From positions 806,001-870,000 of the forward strand of contig JBBCBC010000049.1 in NCBI GenBank assembly GCA_037126765.1: DNA of 64,000 nt. The letters run 5' to 3'. Below, one piece after another: positions 25,596 to 37,476 of the stretch. The stretch comes from Stenogyne calaminthoides. Taxonomy: Eukaryota; Streptophyta; Magnoliopsida; Lamiales; Lamiaceae. The position numbers and the translations under genes were made by a program. Position 1 is the stretch's first letter, and every line of letters starts with the position of its first letter. The notes under the pieces were generated by a model. It saw nothing but the letters and a program-made list of their open reading frames with translations. It did not search any database and had not been told where the DNA came from.

Positions 25596-25729
25596 GCGGG
25601 CCCACTGAAAGGAACAGCAGCCCAAAGAAACCGGAGAAAGAGGATTTAGCGATGGGGGCGCCCGTGATGAAGGAATTCAATGATGCCAATTACTGGAGAG
25701 TCGATCAGGAGGTTTCGGTGTTGGAGTAA
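25596..25729 (+). pseudogene. Stranded C-terminal codons of the SAPS gene
   Basis: After the in-frame TAA at 25593-25595 the sequence still encodes the normal end of the family. With one base missing in the run near 25609, it reads AGPLK, then KKPEKEDLAM..APVMKEFNDA and NYWRVDQEVSVLE, with a stop at 25727-25729. This shows that the TAA and the lost base are secondary changes in a once longer gene of roughly 835 codons. Confidence 0.75.
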
Positions 25730-27082
25730 GTCTGTGGATCCTTTCTGGGAGAAAGTATGTACAGTAAATTTTTGTTCCAATGGGGATGGATAAATCACAT
25801 TGATATAGCTATCGTCCCTAGTTATTTATTTTTAATTGTTTGTTAGGAGTTTATTTTCTTAAATTTTGAAGATTCTGGGGATTCTTTCTGTCATAGTATT
25901 CTTGTTTATTATCTTAGTCGTTGTGGAAAACATTACATTCGTCCTTGTGTAACATCAAATATCAAACTTTGATATCTTAGCGAGTTAATTAATTCTCCTT
26001 AGTTAGCTTCTATTTTTTTACACTTTATCAAGTGCACGATTCATTTGCTGCACAAGGTTTTTTTCTTTCTTTTTCAAGAAAATTTAGTTTGGTTGTTATA
26101 TTGTTATTTACCCTTGTTATTTCAACGTTGATATGCGGTTGGTACTATATATGATTTTTATATGATTAGAATTCAAGCGTTGGCGTTCAGCAAAAAATGA
26201 ATAGAGTTTGGAATGTGTCTCATGTGCATTTAGAAGAGTGAATCTTGTTTTATTGAAAAATGCTTAACTCAAGTCATTAGTTCAACCCGGTAGGAGGCTC
26301 TTGCTCCAACGCCAAATCAACTGAAATCTTTGTCCTATTTCATCATCCTCAACCGATATCTTTTGATCAAATAAGCTCAAGGGTCACCATCAAATACAAA
26401 TGGAAGTATAACCTCATTAATATGAACAAAAAGAGTGAACAACATTGCTAAAAAGAGATAAACTTGCACCTTCACAGAATAGGAGGGCAACACTGACTTA
26501 TAAACAACAACTTACCCTAGGTTGACTGACCGATTGTGATTAAAACACTAACTGCCCTATAAAATGAGGCCTTGCCCTTATTTGTGAGGGGTTGCATTCT
26601 TTTTGCAATTAATACATAAAACACAGCTCTTACTTCTCTACTACCAAGCATTCAATGACGTTTATTTGAGTAAAAAATTGATAATTACAATTGACTCTAT
26701 AAAATTACTAGTAGATACATCATTTAAAAAAGTTACTCTCAACTATAAAATTTTGCTATAAATGGGTCTAGTTTAATAAAAAAAAAAAGCGCATGCGTAT
26801 ATTATATACTACAACCGTACCCATCAAAACTTTTCTTTCCCTATTCTCAATGTTGTTCCACCATAAAAAACAAAAGTACGTAATTTTTTGTCCTTTTTAC
26901 CCCATCAAATCGTTTGATGCATAGTTTTTTTTTTTATTTCAAATTTACTAATTTTTTCAATTGTGTTGAAAACAAATTTTAATTGAAATAATCTCCTTTA
27001 ATTATAATGATTATCTTAATTAAATATGATAATAATAGATTAATTTTAATTTTAATTTTGTATACCTTTAGTATTTAGTAGG
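25730..27082. other. SAPS 3' region and intergenic DNA
   Basis: The first 300 bases are T-rich and fit a 3' untranslated region. Beyond that, no gene is recognised. The stretch 26230-26650 is somewhat GC-richer and could be an old LTR fragment, but no termini can be defined. Confidence 0.4.
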
Positions 27083-27555
27083 AGTTTTATCGATTGGCGC
27101 GAAAAGGCGGTAAAACTATCAATTTAAAGCGCGAAAGATTTTTCCTATCGATTCGAGGACCGAAAGATAAAAACTATCAAATCAGGGTGCGAAAAGATAA
27201 ACTATCAATTCGAGACTTATAAATTTTAAGGCCATGTTTGGCACTAAAACCCTAAACCCTGAACACTAAACCCTAAACGATGAACCCTAAACCTTGAACC
27301 ATGAAACCTAAACCCCCTGAACCGTAAACCTTGAACCGTAAACCCAAAAAAAAAAATAAGAACATGAAATAAGGATATGAAATATAAGTGTCAAACATGA
27401 CCTTAAAATGTGTGAGCCTTAAATTGATAATTTTCCATCTTCCAGGCCCTGGATCGATAGTATTCTATCTTGGGGCGGCGAATCGATAGAAAAAATCTTT
27501 TAAGGCCTTTAAATTGATAGTTTTATAAATCTTTCGCGCCCTGGATTGACATTTT
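27083..27555. repeat. Long-TIR foldback element, copy 2, with telomere-like core
   Basis: The two arms of about 150 bases are inverted relatives. On the left are ACTATCAATTTAAAGCGCG, CTATCGATTCG and GGCCATGTTTGGCAC; on the right, inverted, are GTGTCAAACATGACC and AAATTGATAGTTTTATAAAT. The core at 27240-27345 is a degenerate array of CCCTAAA/CCCTGAA words, the plant telomere motif with many variants. No open frame. The same arm architecture occurs at 23280-23695. Confidence 0.65.
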
Positions 27556-27639
27556 TTTTATTTATAGTATTATTATTGTAATTTTTGTGCATTGTTCATA
27601 ATAAAAATTGCAAACGTACCTATAAAAATATATTGTTCA

Positions 27640-27862
27640 AAGAAAAAAAATGCATACACTAAAAATACATTGCATATACATTAAATACATTGCATACACA
27701 CAAGAAACATTGCATATTCACATATTAGTTTTGCATTGTTCAGAAAAAAAATTGCATATACTAAAAATACATTGCTTATACAATAAAAAGATTGAATACA
27801 CACTAAAATACATTGCATACATGCATAAACATTGCATATACACATATCAATTTGCATCTTGA
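27640..27862. repeat. Irregular tandem repeat of an ACATTGCATA-type word
   Basis: About ten copies of (AA)TACATTGCATATACA-like units, 16-25 bases apart. The frames open on both strands are products of the repeat and not genes. AAAAAATTGCATA-type variants alternate with the main unit. Confidence 0.6.
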
Positions 27863-28094
27863 GGACCGATCTACAACAAAAAGTTGATCGAAAAATTTTA
27901 TTCTCTGTTTTGATTCCATGGTCCATCAAAGAAATAAATCAAAATCCTACCACCACACATACATCAAAATCCCACATCCCACATACCATGAATGATTCAA
28001 GAACTCTATTTTGCAATCAAAATTTCAAAAACCTATTTCCCCAAAACCGTTCTAGATTATCACAAACCAGTAGTAATTCCACCAACAATTACAA

Positions 28095-29697
28095 TGTAAC
28101 GGCCCAATTTCACACTACGAGCAATGCTGCTTTAGGGCGAGGCGCTACTAAATATAGTGAAAAACTCAACACCAAAGTTAAAGAAATGAAAATTTTATTT
28201 TGCAGACGGAAGCTATCCCGAGTTTGAAAATCATAACCCAAAGCAACTAAAACTCAATAGTGCATTAACCAGACGATAAAAGTTGTGAAACTCGCTCACA
28301 AGCGAGAGCTATACACACAAAGACAGTAAAATACATCCCTGTTTAGTACAAGTAGTTCAACTCAGTATATAAGTACTAATTATACAAAACATTACTATTC
28401 TCCATACCAGTAGCCAAACTTAAAAATCCACATATTATACAATGTAACACAAAAGGCCTTGCATTGCATCCGTAGTATCCTTCCACATCGTCCTCTAGAT
28501 CTGAAACAATATATATATGGGGAGGGGTGAGTGTTTCGAACACACCTAGTGGAACAACTTCAATGATTACACTGTTAAGATGCATATGCCAATAACACAT
28601 AACATGAAAACCTAACTCATGTGAGCACATTGTACGGGCCATTACCCGACTTGGATATTATACGGGCCATTACCCGGCTTGCATATTGTAAGGGCCATTA
28701 CCCGACTTGCATACATATTTCACATTTATCATGTAATCATGGCATATATCATTTACATATCACATGTTAACATAGCAATCATAACATTGTATGTTAAGAC
28801 TCAATTAAGAATGGAAGTTATCCCACCTGAAATGACGTTTTTTGTCTAGGAGCGAAACTGCGTGTTCTAGGTCTCCGCGTCCTCTTCTGATCCTACAAGA
28901 ATATTACGTATACTAAGAAATCTCTTATGGAAGCATTGTAGAATAATAATTAACGTATTATAACCATAATAAAAGTTTTTTGGAGTTCTAGGGTTATTAA
29001 GTTCCGTTTAGAGGTAGAAGGGTAAATCAATCTTTACCTAAATGTTATACCGGTCAATTAAATCATCTTATATCTAAAAGGTATATTAATTGGTCTCCTA
29101 ATGAAATAGACATATTTAAACTACGTAGGAATGTATTAGAGCAAAAACGGATTTAAAATGTAGAATTTAGGTAGAAAACAAGAGTTTATGACTCGTGGCC
29201 GAATACATGGGTAAATTAGTCATTTTATATGGTCTTAGTCATCTGAATTTAGTATTAACATGTAGGTCTTTTTTTTAATAACAGTTTGATGTTCGTTTGG
29301 GTCAAATCGGATAAGGAACGAAGAATTTGCAAACATTTGAACTTGAGTGGCAAAACTGTAAATATTGATCTTTGACTTTGACCTATTGACTGGTCAACCG
29401 CGACCAGCAACTATCAGAATTGCACAGAGGTCCCTGGACTCAATCTAATTCTGTTTTTCCTCCCTAAGAGTCTCTGCCATCATTTTACACATCCGATTGG
29501 AAAACCGAAGGCACCGCCAGAATCTCCACGACTCCGACGACCTTTTCCCCTAATTATCGAATCAAATGACCACCGGAAAGGCCCCGACGGCGAGATTAAT
29601 CCATCTAATGCTACTCTAACATCTAAAGAAACAACAAACATAAAGGCTGATCCTAGACAAAACCCAATCAAAATTAATTAATTCTTAGGGTATTACA
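28095..29697 (-). mobile_element. Ty3/gypsy-type solo LTR
   Basis: A perfect 5-bp duplication, TACAA, flanks it (28090-28094 and 29698-29702). On the minus strand it starts TGTAATACCCTAAG and ends GGGCCGTTACA, the short inverted ends typical of plant gypsy/chromovirus LTRs. At 1603 bp and without internal domain, primer-binding site or second LTR, it is a solo LTR from LTR-LTR recombination. A threefold 28-base repeat lies inside at 28633-28715. Confidence 0.85.
28633..28715. repeat. Three-copy 28-base minisatellite inside the solo LTR
   Basis: Three successive units start TACGGGCCATTACCCGAC, TACGGGCCATTACCCGGC and TAAGGGCCATTACCCGAC, 28 bases apart. There are no spacers between them, so this is a direct tandem repeat. 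Confidence 0.75.
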
Positions 29698-29702
29698 TAC
29701 AA

Positions 29703-30077
29703 TGATCAATAATCTCTCATAAATCCTATAACAACCCAATCAAAATTTCATTCTTGTGTCCTGTATATGTGACCAACAAATTAAAACCGAAGAAAACAAT
29801 CCCCTCAAATAATCAGGTGTACTAATTGACTAGAACTTAACTTGTTGGATTCACACACCAAATAATAGAATGAGAAACATAATGTGCCTACCAATTTCTC
29901 ACCACTTATTCCCCCATTTCCTCCAATTAATCTGCATTTTCTGGACCAAAATTGCAATCCAGAAATACCAAACAACACAACATTACCCCTACCAACAAAA
30001 ATTCTCCACCTGCCCTATATTTGAAAAGCAAGAATTTATGTTTCCAAGAATCGCCAGCAAAAAAACAGGGCATAAAA
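29703..30077. other. Intergenic DNA, no gene recognised
   Basis: C/A-rich sequence with a 73-codon open frame of no recognisable family. It looks like the continuation of the sequence left of the solo LTR (27863-28094), which was split by that insertion. Confidence 0.35.
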
Positions 30078-30746
30078 TCTTTCAGTATTAGATAGTTACA
30101 CATTTCAATTATAGGAAGATTGATGCTTTGGTGATCGTATGTTGCATTTTTAGCTTGTAGTGAGTTATGTTTCAGATATTGATAGGTGCACGTTTCTATT
30201 ACACAAAGTATTAATTAATGGACAAGTTTTAACATCATTCATAAATGCAAATTAACATAGAAACTAGCTACTATTGAATCGTAAAACTAGATAAGACATA
30301 AATAATCAATAACTACTAAAAACGTTCATTTAGATAACACGTCTTAACTAATAAATATTGAGTATGTGCAATTCTATAACATAGAAACAATCAAATTGCT
30401 AATATTGCACCGTGAAACTAGATAACGCAGAAACATGCAACTAACTAATATTGTACAATGCAACTATGTAACACGGAAAATCATTCAACTTGCTGATATT
30501 GAATCGTGCAACTATCACTAGAGATTTTGAATTTTGCTCCAAAACATTCGAATTTTGCAGCAATGTTTCTTCAACAAATCTCTTCTCTATGACAGTATCG
30601 GTGTAGAACTTCTCAATGGAGATTCCACATTTTTATCTGAAGTAATAGATACCTTAGGATCTAAAGAGCGTGAAGGATAAATGTGGATCTGACTATGCAT
30701 GTAGGTAGGGAGAAAGACAGTGATTCCTTGAGAGGAACTTTTCCGA

Positions 30747-31194
30747 TTACTTTCTAAAATATTGCATCAATTTTGCTAGTATCTTGAAGCAGAAATCTGC
30801 CAAAATTGGGGAGCATTTTTCATTTAAGGTTAGAAATTCATCGCCTCCAACAAATTTGTTGATTGAAGCCCAAGCTAACATGAACTGTACGATCGAATTC
30901 GCGTCATCTAGGACATGAGTCGAAATTGTTCCTCGATTCGGCAAATGTGAGGTAAACAGAGTAGCGACGTAGCGAGGAACGAGCTTTTCTTCGATGTATA
31001 TAGGAAAAATCAAGTTGCCTGCGACTGGGAGGTAGTGTTTTCGAGTGAGGGAAAGTGATAATTTGAGTTTTGGAACTAGGGTTTCTATGAAATTGGTGAG
31101 AAAGATGGCGAGGGACACAATTTTCCAAAGAGGAATTGGAAAAAAAATGAATTAAAAAATATAAAATGGGCATTTTATAGTGACCCAAATACAA
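30747..31194 (-). pseudogene. BAHD acyltransferase relic (copy A)
   Basis: The minus strand encodes pieces of a BAHD-family acyl-CoA transferase N-terminal half: FLTNFIETLVPKLKLSLSLT, then KHYLPVAGNLIFPIY and EEKLVPRYV, then HVLDDANSIVQFMLAWASIN, which keeps an H-x3-D spacing like the catalytic motif. About 60 residues between the two halves are missing, frames change near 30960-31100, and the C-terminal half with its DFGWG region is absent. BAHD enzymes are about 450 residues, so this is a broken gene. It is closest in style to anthocyanin/flavonoid malonyltransferase-like members, by inspection only. Confidence 0.75.
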
Positions 31195-32408
31195 TAGTTG
31201 AATAACCTAGCCTTTGTTTGTATGCAAAGTTTTTTGTTGAAACTATAAAAAGAAAAATCCAATAATTTATTTATAGTTTATGACAACACACAAAATTTAT
31301 TGCAATTTAGTTTGACTATATCTTTTAGAAAATAACAATAGGGCAAATATTTTTTTAATTCTTTAACTTGTATCAATTTTGATTTTTAAGTATTTAAAAT
31401 TTAAAATCAGCCCTCTACGTTTATAAAATTGGATTTTAGTTGCTTTACCCTAACATTTAGTTGACGATTTTTTTTAACCTAACATTTTTTGGGGATTGAG
31501 TTTGCAGAAAGTTCCCAAATCTTTGAATTGATTATGACTTATGTCAAGTGAAAGATATGTTTTTGTGTTAAAAAGAAGAAAAATAGAAAGAAATCGTCTA
31601 TGTATTCCATATTGATGCCACATTTTAATTTTATCTTAAAAAGAAAATTACATCATGACACATCACCTATTGCCGAGTGGATTACCTCTAATGGATTACT
31701 TCTATTAGAGGGTAAAGGGACTAAATACTGAATTTGTAAACATTGATGATTGACTAATTACACACTCAAAATACTTAGGGGACAAAAATCAATACAAATT
31801 AGACGACAATAGAATGTACTTACCCATACAACTCACACTTTTTAAGAGAAAAAATAAATAAATTGTATATTTATAAAATACACTTGAATTGCGCGGTGCA
31901 CCTTATGCACAAAAACTTTCTATTATCATCTTGTACGACTTTGATATAACACTTTTATTATTTGTTGGACCTTGAACTGTGATAGAATTTAACGTCAAAC
32001 CTTAAATTGAGAGAAATGTAGTAATTGTGTTGGAATTGGACACTTGATGCTAAAATTGATTATAACATACCTAAAACCTAATAATGTATTCAAGAAATTC
32101 GTATCAACATTTGATATATGTCATGCTTGATTTTAATTTGCAATCATTGCTTGTATCTAGACCAAAACTATAAGTGCCGCTCTTTAAGTCACCAAAATGC
32201 TAGTACTATATAATAACCTTTTAATTTGCATATTATTTGAGGGTGGAAATGAAATGAAAGTGGTGCTTGAGCTTTAAGCCATACAACCATTCTTCTAACC
32301 ACGACCCTAAGATTTTGTGTTTTAAGGCCAAATTAAGAATAGTATAAATAAAAATAAAATTTGTATGAAATAATCATATATGAGGTAAATCTAATTTACT
32401 ATATTATA

Positions 32409-32697
32409 CTCACTTCATTCCGATGTAATTGTCTCGTTTTTTGTTGTTGTTGTTCTGTTTAAGGAATAATAATAAATAAATAAAAATGAAGGGTAGTTTT
32501 GGGTAAAAAAAGAGGGGAAAAAGGTATATGGAGTAATGAGTGGAGTAGTGAGTGATATTTTTTGTAATATTGTGTGAAAATTGAGGATAAAAATTATGAA
32601 TAATTGAGTTATTTTTTCCTTTTATATAATGAGAAAGTTATAGTGGGACGTCCATAAAAAAAAAAAAAGCGAGACAATTATAATGGAACGGAGGGAG
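32409..32697. mobile_element. Stowaway MITE in duplication copy A
   Basis: TA lies on both sides (32407-32408 and 32698-32699). The ends are CTCACTTCATTCCGATG and, inverted, CTCCCTCCGTTCCATTATAA. The corresponding place in copy B (about 36580-36600) reads straight through as an empty TA site, which confirms the insertion limits. Confidence 0.85.
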
Positions 32698-33113
32698 TAT
32701 GATTTATATCGTAATATTTTTGTTCAACTGTTCGTAACACGAAAGCATTGCTTATAACTAAATTACTAATGTATTGGGCTACAACTTTTTCTACATATGC
32801 TACCAAACAACTATTCAATAGATAAAATAAATTGTATTGTTTACGACAAAGATATTTCAATTATAAAATTTTATAAAATGACTCTCAAACTCCAAATTTA
32901 GTTCAAGGTATGTATTTTATTATTTTGGAATAGGTTCACTGTATAAATTTATATAGATACAAATCAATCAATTTAGGAAGGGTCAGCAGGCCAGGTGGTA
33001 AAAAAACTGGTCAAAGTGGGTCAAATATGGGTTAGGTAAAGTGAAATTGGGTCTCAATTGAGATTTGTATGTATACAAATTTGTATCCTAGACTTTGTCA
33101 TTATTTTTATATA

Positions 33114-33389
33114 CTCCCTCCGATTTTTAATACATGTCATTTTAGTTTTTACACTATCTTTTTTTTCAATATATGTAATTTTGACTATTTTTTCTCTATT
33201 ATCTCAATTTTGCCCGTATTAATTTTCAACTCATAAAATTAATCTCCCACAAATCTTTCCATTTATCTTTCCTCTAATTTAGGGATATTTATTTGTGGTC
33301 TAATTAATTGAGGACAATATTGGCAAAAAAAATATTATCTTAATTTGTAGTTTAATTCTAGAATGATATGTATTAAAAAATGGAGGGAG
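33114..33389. mobile_element. Stowaway MITE between the two duplication copies
   Basis: TA at 33112-33113 and 33390-33391. The ends CTCCCTCCGATTTTTAATAC and TATTAAAAAATGGAGGGAG are inverted copies. The rest of 32924-33928 is AT-rich DNA in which I see no gene. Confidence 0.85.
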
Positions 33390-34689
33390 TAATTAATAAG
33401 GCTGGGACGTCCTAATAAGAAAAATGTGCAAGTAATTGTGGGACAAATGGAGTAATATATATATGCAAAAAATGATGGATGAAGGAAAACATAAACTCTT
33501 AGAATATTCTAGGAAATAGTCTGGAAAAATTGAATGGTATACATTAAATTAAAAAATGAATAGTGAAATAAAAAATTATGAATTTTGAAGATTAAGTAAT
33601 ATTCCATAAATAACTCTTCATAAAATTGCAGGATTTTAAAATAGATAATTTATATGAGTAAGGGGTGATTCATAATTAGTAGATAAAATATTTATTTATG
33701 AGTGAGTCTCTCATGCACACAAGGTCACCGTCTTGACTTGAACATTGGAAGTGACCCGTTAAAAAAAAAAAAATTCGAACATATTACTTTAATACATTAT
33801 TGTGTTGCAATTGCAATAGATGGATGTTACCACAACAGCTGAACATCCTTTTTCTAATGTGAGGTTCAAGGTTCAATTCTCACACTTTTTTTTTCTTTTT
33901 TTAATAACTCAAATTGTTTCAGAAGATTGAATCTTTCAGTTTTAGATTACACGTTTCATTTATAGGAAGATTGATGTTTTGGTGATTGTATGTTGCATTT
34001 TTCGCTTGTAGTGAGTTATGTTTCAGATATTGATAGTTGCATGTTTCTATTATACAAAATATTGATTAATGGACAAGCTTTAACATCGTTGAAAAATGCA
34101 AATTAACACAAAATATAGCTAATATTGAATCATGAAACCAGATAACACATAAACATGCAACTAGTTAATACTAAACCGTGTAACTATATAACACATAAAT
34201 AATCAGTAACTACTGAAATGTTCAATTAGATAACACAAAAATATGCAACTAAATAATACTGAACCGTGCAGCTATATAATATAGAAACACAATCAAATTG
34301 CTAATATTGCACCGTGAAAATGGATAATGTAGAAACATGCAACTAGCTAATATTGAATCATGCAATTATGTAACACAAAAACGTTAAATCAACTAATATT
34401 GAACCGTGCAACTATTGCAGGAGATTCCGTATTTTGATCCAAAACATTTGAATTTTGCACCGATGTGTCTCCACCAAATCTACTCTCTATGACAGTATCG
34501 ATGTAGAATTTATCAATAGAGATTCCATATTTTGATCGGAAGCATTAGATATCCTAGAATTGAAGAGTGTGAAAGATGAATGTGGATCTGACTCTGTATG
34601 TATGTAGGGAGAAAGACAATGATTCTTTGAGAGGAACTTTTTTGATTACTTTCCAGAATATTGCATCAATTTTGCTAGTATCTTGAAGC

Positions 34690-35490
34690 ACAAATCTGCC
34701 CAAATTGGGGAGCGATTTTCCATTTATGGTGAGAAATTCATTGTCTCTAACGAATTTGTTGATCGAAGCCCAAGCAGGGACGGAGTTACGTTATGGGTTG
34801 ACTGCCCCCCCCCCCCTAACTTTTTCATTTTTACTATGTATGTATGTATGTATATATTTATATTTACATATAATTAATAGTGTAAAAGTGGTTGGTTGTG
34901 TTGTGCAAAATGTTTTCTTCTTTTGTAGACCATGTTTTGATTCCAGCTTAAAATATTTTATCTTTTTTTGTTTTTAATCTTTTCATCTTCCCTTTTTTTA
35001 TGCATTTCTTTAATAAATTTTCAACAAGATAAAAAAATTATGAGGCACACTTGCGTAAGCGGAACATAATTTGGACATGACACTTTAACACTGAGAAGGA
35101 GTGAGTGTTGATTTATGCTAGTCTGTACCTCGTCTCACCATCTCAAATATATTTTTGTCAAAAAATTATTAGTTATATTTTTTTTTTTTTTGTTGGCCCC
35201 CTTATTGAATTTTTCTGGCTTCACCCCTGAGCCCAAGCTAACATGAGCTGTACAATCGAATTCGCGTCACCGAGGACATGAGTCAAAATCGTTCCTCGAT
35301 TTGACGAATATGACGTGAACAGAGTCACCCACGAAATAACAAAGGACGAGCTTTTCGTCCGTGTATATAGGGAAGACCAAGTTGCCTGCAACTGGGAGGT
35401 AGTGTTTAAGAGCGAGGGAAATCGATAGTCCGAGTTTTGGGACTACGGTTTCTATGAAATTGGTAAGGAAGAAAGTGAGGGGGCACAATT
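34690..35490 (-). pseudogene. BAHD acyltransferase relic (copy B), split by a hAT element
   Basis: The minus-strand frame at 35267-35488 reads FFLTNFIETVVPKLGLSISL, KHYLPVAGNLVFPIY and TDEKLV, then GDSVHVIF. It is slightly better preserved in this part than copy A. The continuation equivalent to the H-x3-D part resumes on the far side of the hAT insertion, at 34690-34770. No complete enzyme can be read. Confidence 0.75.
34775..35229. mobile_element. hAT element inside the BAHD relic
   Basis: Perfect 8-bp duplication AGCCCAAG at 34767-34774 and 35230-35237. The ends are CAGGGACGGAGTTACG and, inverted, CAGGGGTGAAGCCAG, the CAGGGGCGGAGCC-type ends of plant hAT elements. Copy A of the duplication shows the unoccupied site near 30868. 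There is a C homopolymer at 34805-34817, a GTAT microsatellite at 34838-34852, and a nested MITE of the ATGAGACGG family around 35040-35165. No transposase is visible. Confidence 0.88.
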
Positions 35491-36783
35491 TTCAAAAGAG
35501 GAATTGAAATAAATGAATTAAAAATGTGAAAAGGGCACTTCATATTGACCAAAATACAATAGTTGAACAGGGTCGAGGCGAGTGCAATTGCATATTAAAC
35601 TTAGCCTTTGTTTGTATGCAAAATATTTTGTTGAAACTTTAGAAAGAAAAATCCAGTAATTTATTTAAATTTATGACAACACACAAAATTTATCGCAATT
35701 TAGTTTAAATCTTTTAGAAAATAACAATAGGGTAAATATGTTTTTAATTCTTTAATTTGTATCAATTTTGATTTCTAAGTATTTAAAACTTAAAATCAGC
35801 CCTCCATGTTTTTAAAATTTATGATTTTAGTTGCTTTATTCTAACATTTAGTGGACGATTATAATTTTTTTTAACCTGACATTTTTAGGGGATTGAGTTT
35901 GCGGAAAATCCCAATTTTTTTGAACTAATTATGACTTATCCAAGTGAAAGATATATTTTTGTGTTAAAAAAAAATAGAAAGGAACTGTATGTGTCTTCCA
36001 CATTGATGCCACATTTTACTTTTATCGTAAAAAATAAAAATACATCAGCACAGTCATCACCTATTGCCGAGTGGGTTACTAATATTAGAGGGTAAAAGGA
36101 CTAAATACTGAATTTGTTCTGAAAATACAATACAAATTAGGGGACAAAAGAATGTATTTGCCCATAAAACTCGCACTTTAAGTGAAAAATAATAATTATA
36201 TATTTAAAAAATACATTTAAATTACACGTGCATCTTGTACACAAAAAAGATCCTATTATCATCTTTATGACTTTGATATAAGATTATTTGTTGAATCTTG
36301 AATTGAGACTAAAATTTAAAATCAAACCTTAAATTGAGAGAAATATAATATCAAGAAATTTGTATAAACATTGATATATGTCACATGAAGTCACCAAAAT
36401 GCTACTACACAATAACCTTTTAATTTGCATATCACTGCATGGTAACCTTGTAATTTGCATATTATTTGGGGTTGAAATGAAACGAAACTGATATTTGAGG
36501 CCCAATTTTAAAACAATATTAATAAAAAATAAAAAAATACATAAAACGATCATACATGAAATAAATCCCATGTACTCTATTATATAATTTAGATCGTAAC
36601 ATTTTTGTTCAACTCTTCGTAACATGAAATAATTGCATACAACTAAATCACTAATATATTGAAAACATTTTTTTTTTATATGCTAAATTGTATTGTTTAC
36701 AACATAGATAATTGACTTATAAAATTTTATAAAATGACTTTCAAACTCCAAATTTAGTTTAAGATATGTATTTTATTATTTTT

Positions 36784-37476
36784 ATATAATTAATAAGTTT
36801 GGTCCGTGTCTATCTGTTTTTCTCTCTCCTTTTTCATTTTTACTTTTATAAATATATAATAATGTTACCTTATTTCTCTTAAAGCTATGAGGACACGTTC
36901 TATTTCTATTCTCACTAAATTACCAAACACCTAATATTATCAAACAAGTTGGTGCATAATTAAACAACAGAAAGCATAAACAAGGAAACAAGAGGTTGAA
37001 TACACATGGATGTTCAGAAATTAGTATGAATCGAAAGATTATGACATCTTTTGGCTACAGAAACAGCACCATGTTGAGAATGCAGTAATACCTTCAGTCA
37101 GAATGCAGGATTAACAACTCTAAGGGCTACATTTATTTAAGTCTCCAAAACTACCGTTATCCAAGATAAAATCTGCTCATAAGATGCCATAAACAAGTTC
37201 ATCCAACTGAATAGGCTAATACTAGAATTACCTCGGGGACATTCATCTTACACGTTTTCTGCAAATATGCTCGGGACTCCTGGTTGGTTTGATGAATCGA
37301 TTCAACACTCAGCATTTCGCAGACGGTAAACAAACCTGATACACAAGTTTACACATAAACAACCAAGCACCAACTTAAAAATGAAGTTCATTGTAAAATA
37401 AGCAAAGAGATCACTTGATATATAATCTAAAATCAACATAATGAGTTATATAGATATGACATCAAATTTAGCAAAA
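36784..37476 (-). other. 3' flank of the ARF gene, possibly with a 3' UTR exon
   Basis: Downstream of the ARF stop. The stretch 37216-37337 is less AT-rich. On the minus strand it is bordered by a plausible acceptor (ATCAG at about 37338) and donor (GAG-GTAATTC at about 37232), so it may be a spliced 3' UTR exon. This is inference; the rest shows nothing codable. Confidence 0.3.

Larger units (their letters stand above)
30078..32923. repeat. Segmental duplication, copy A
   Basis: This is a direct duplicate of 33929-36783. Shared landmarks in order are ATAGGAAGATTGATG, a run of AACACA-AAACATGCAACTA words, TCTCTATGACAGTATCG, the BAHD relic, CCTTTGTTTGTATGCAAA, TATTGCCGAGTGG, and AACTCCAAATTTAGTT. 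Copy A contains a Stowaway at 32409-32697 that copy B lacks, and lacks the hAT element found in copy B. Confidence 0.8.
33929..36783. repeat. Segmental duplication, copy B
   Basis: Collinear with 30078-32923 in the same orientation. It is interrupted by a hAT element at 34775-35229 and has an empty Stowaway site. Small indels and substitutions throughout indicate that the duplication is old. Confidence 0.8.

Noticed and set aside
27650..27929. Open frames of 70 and 82 codons on opposite strands
   Set aside because: Both are produced by the ACATTGCATA repeat and have repetitive amino acid content.
28633..28715. CRISPR-like array
   Set aside because: The units are direct tandem copies with no spacers, in a plant LTR.
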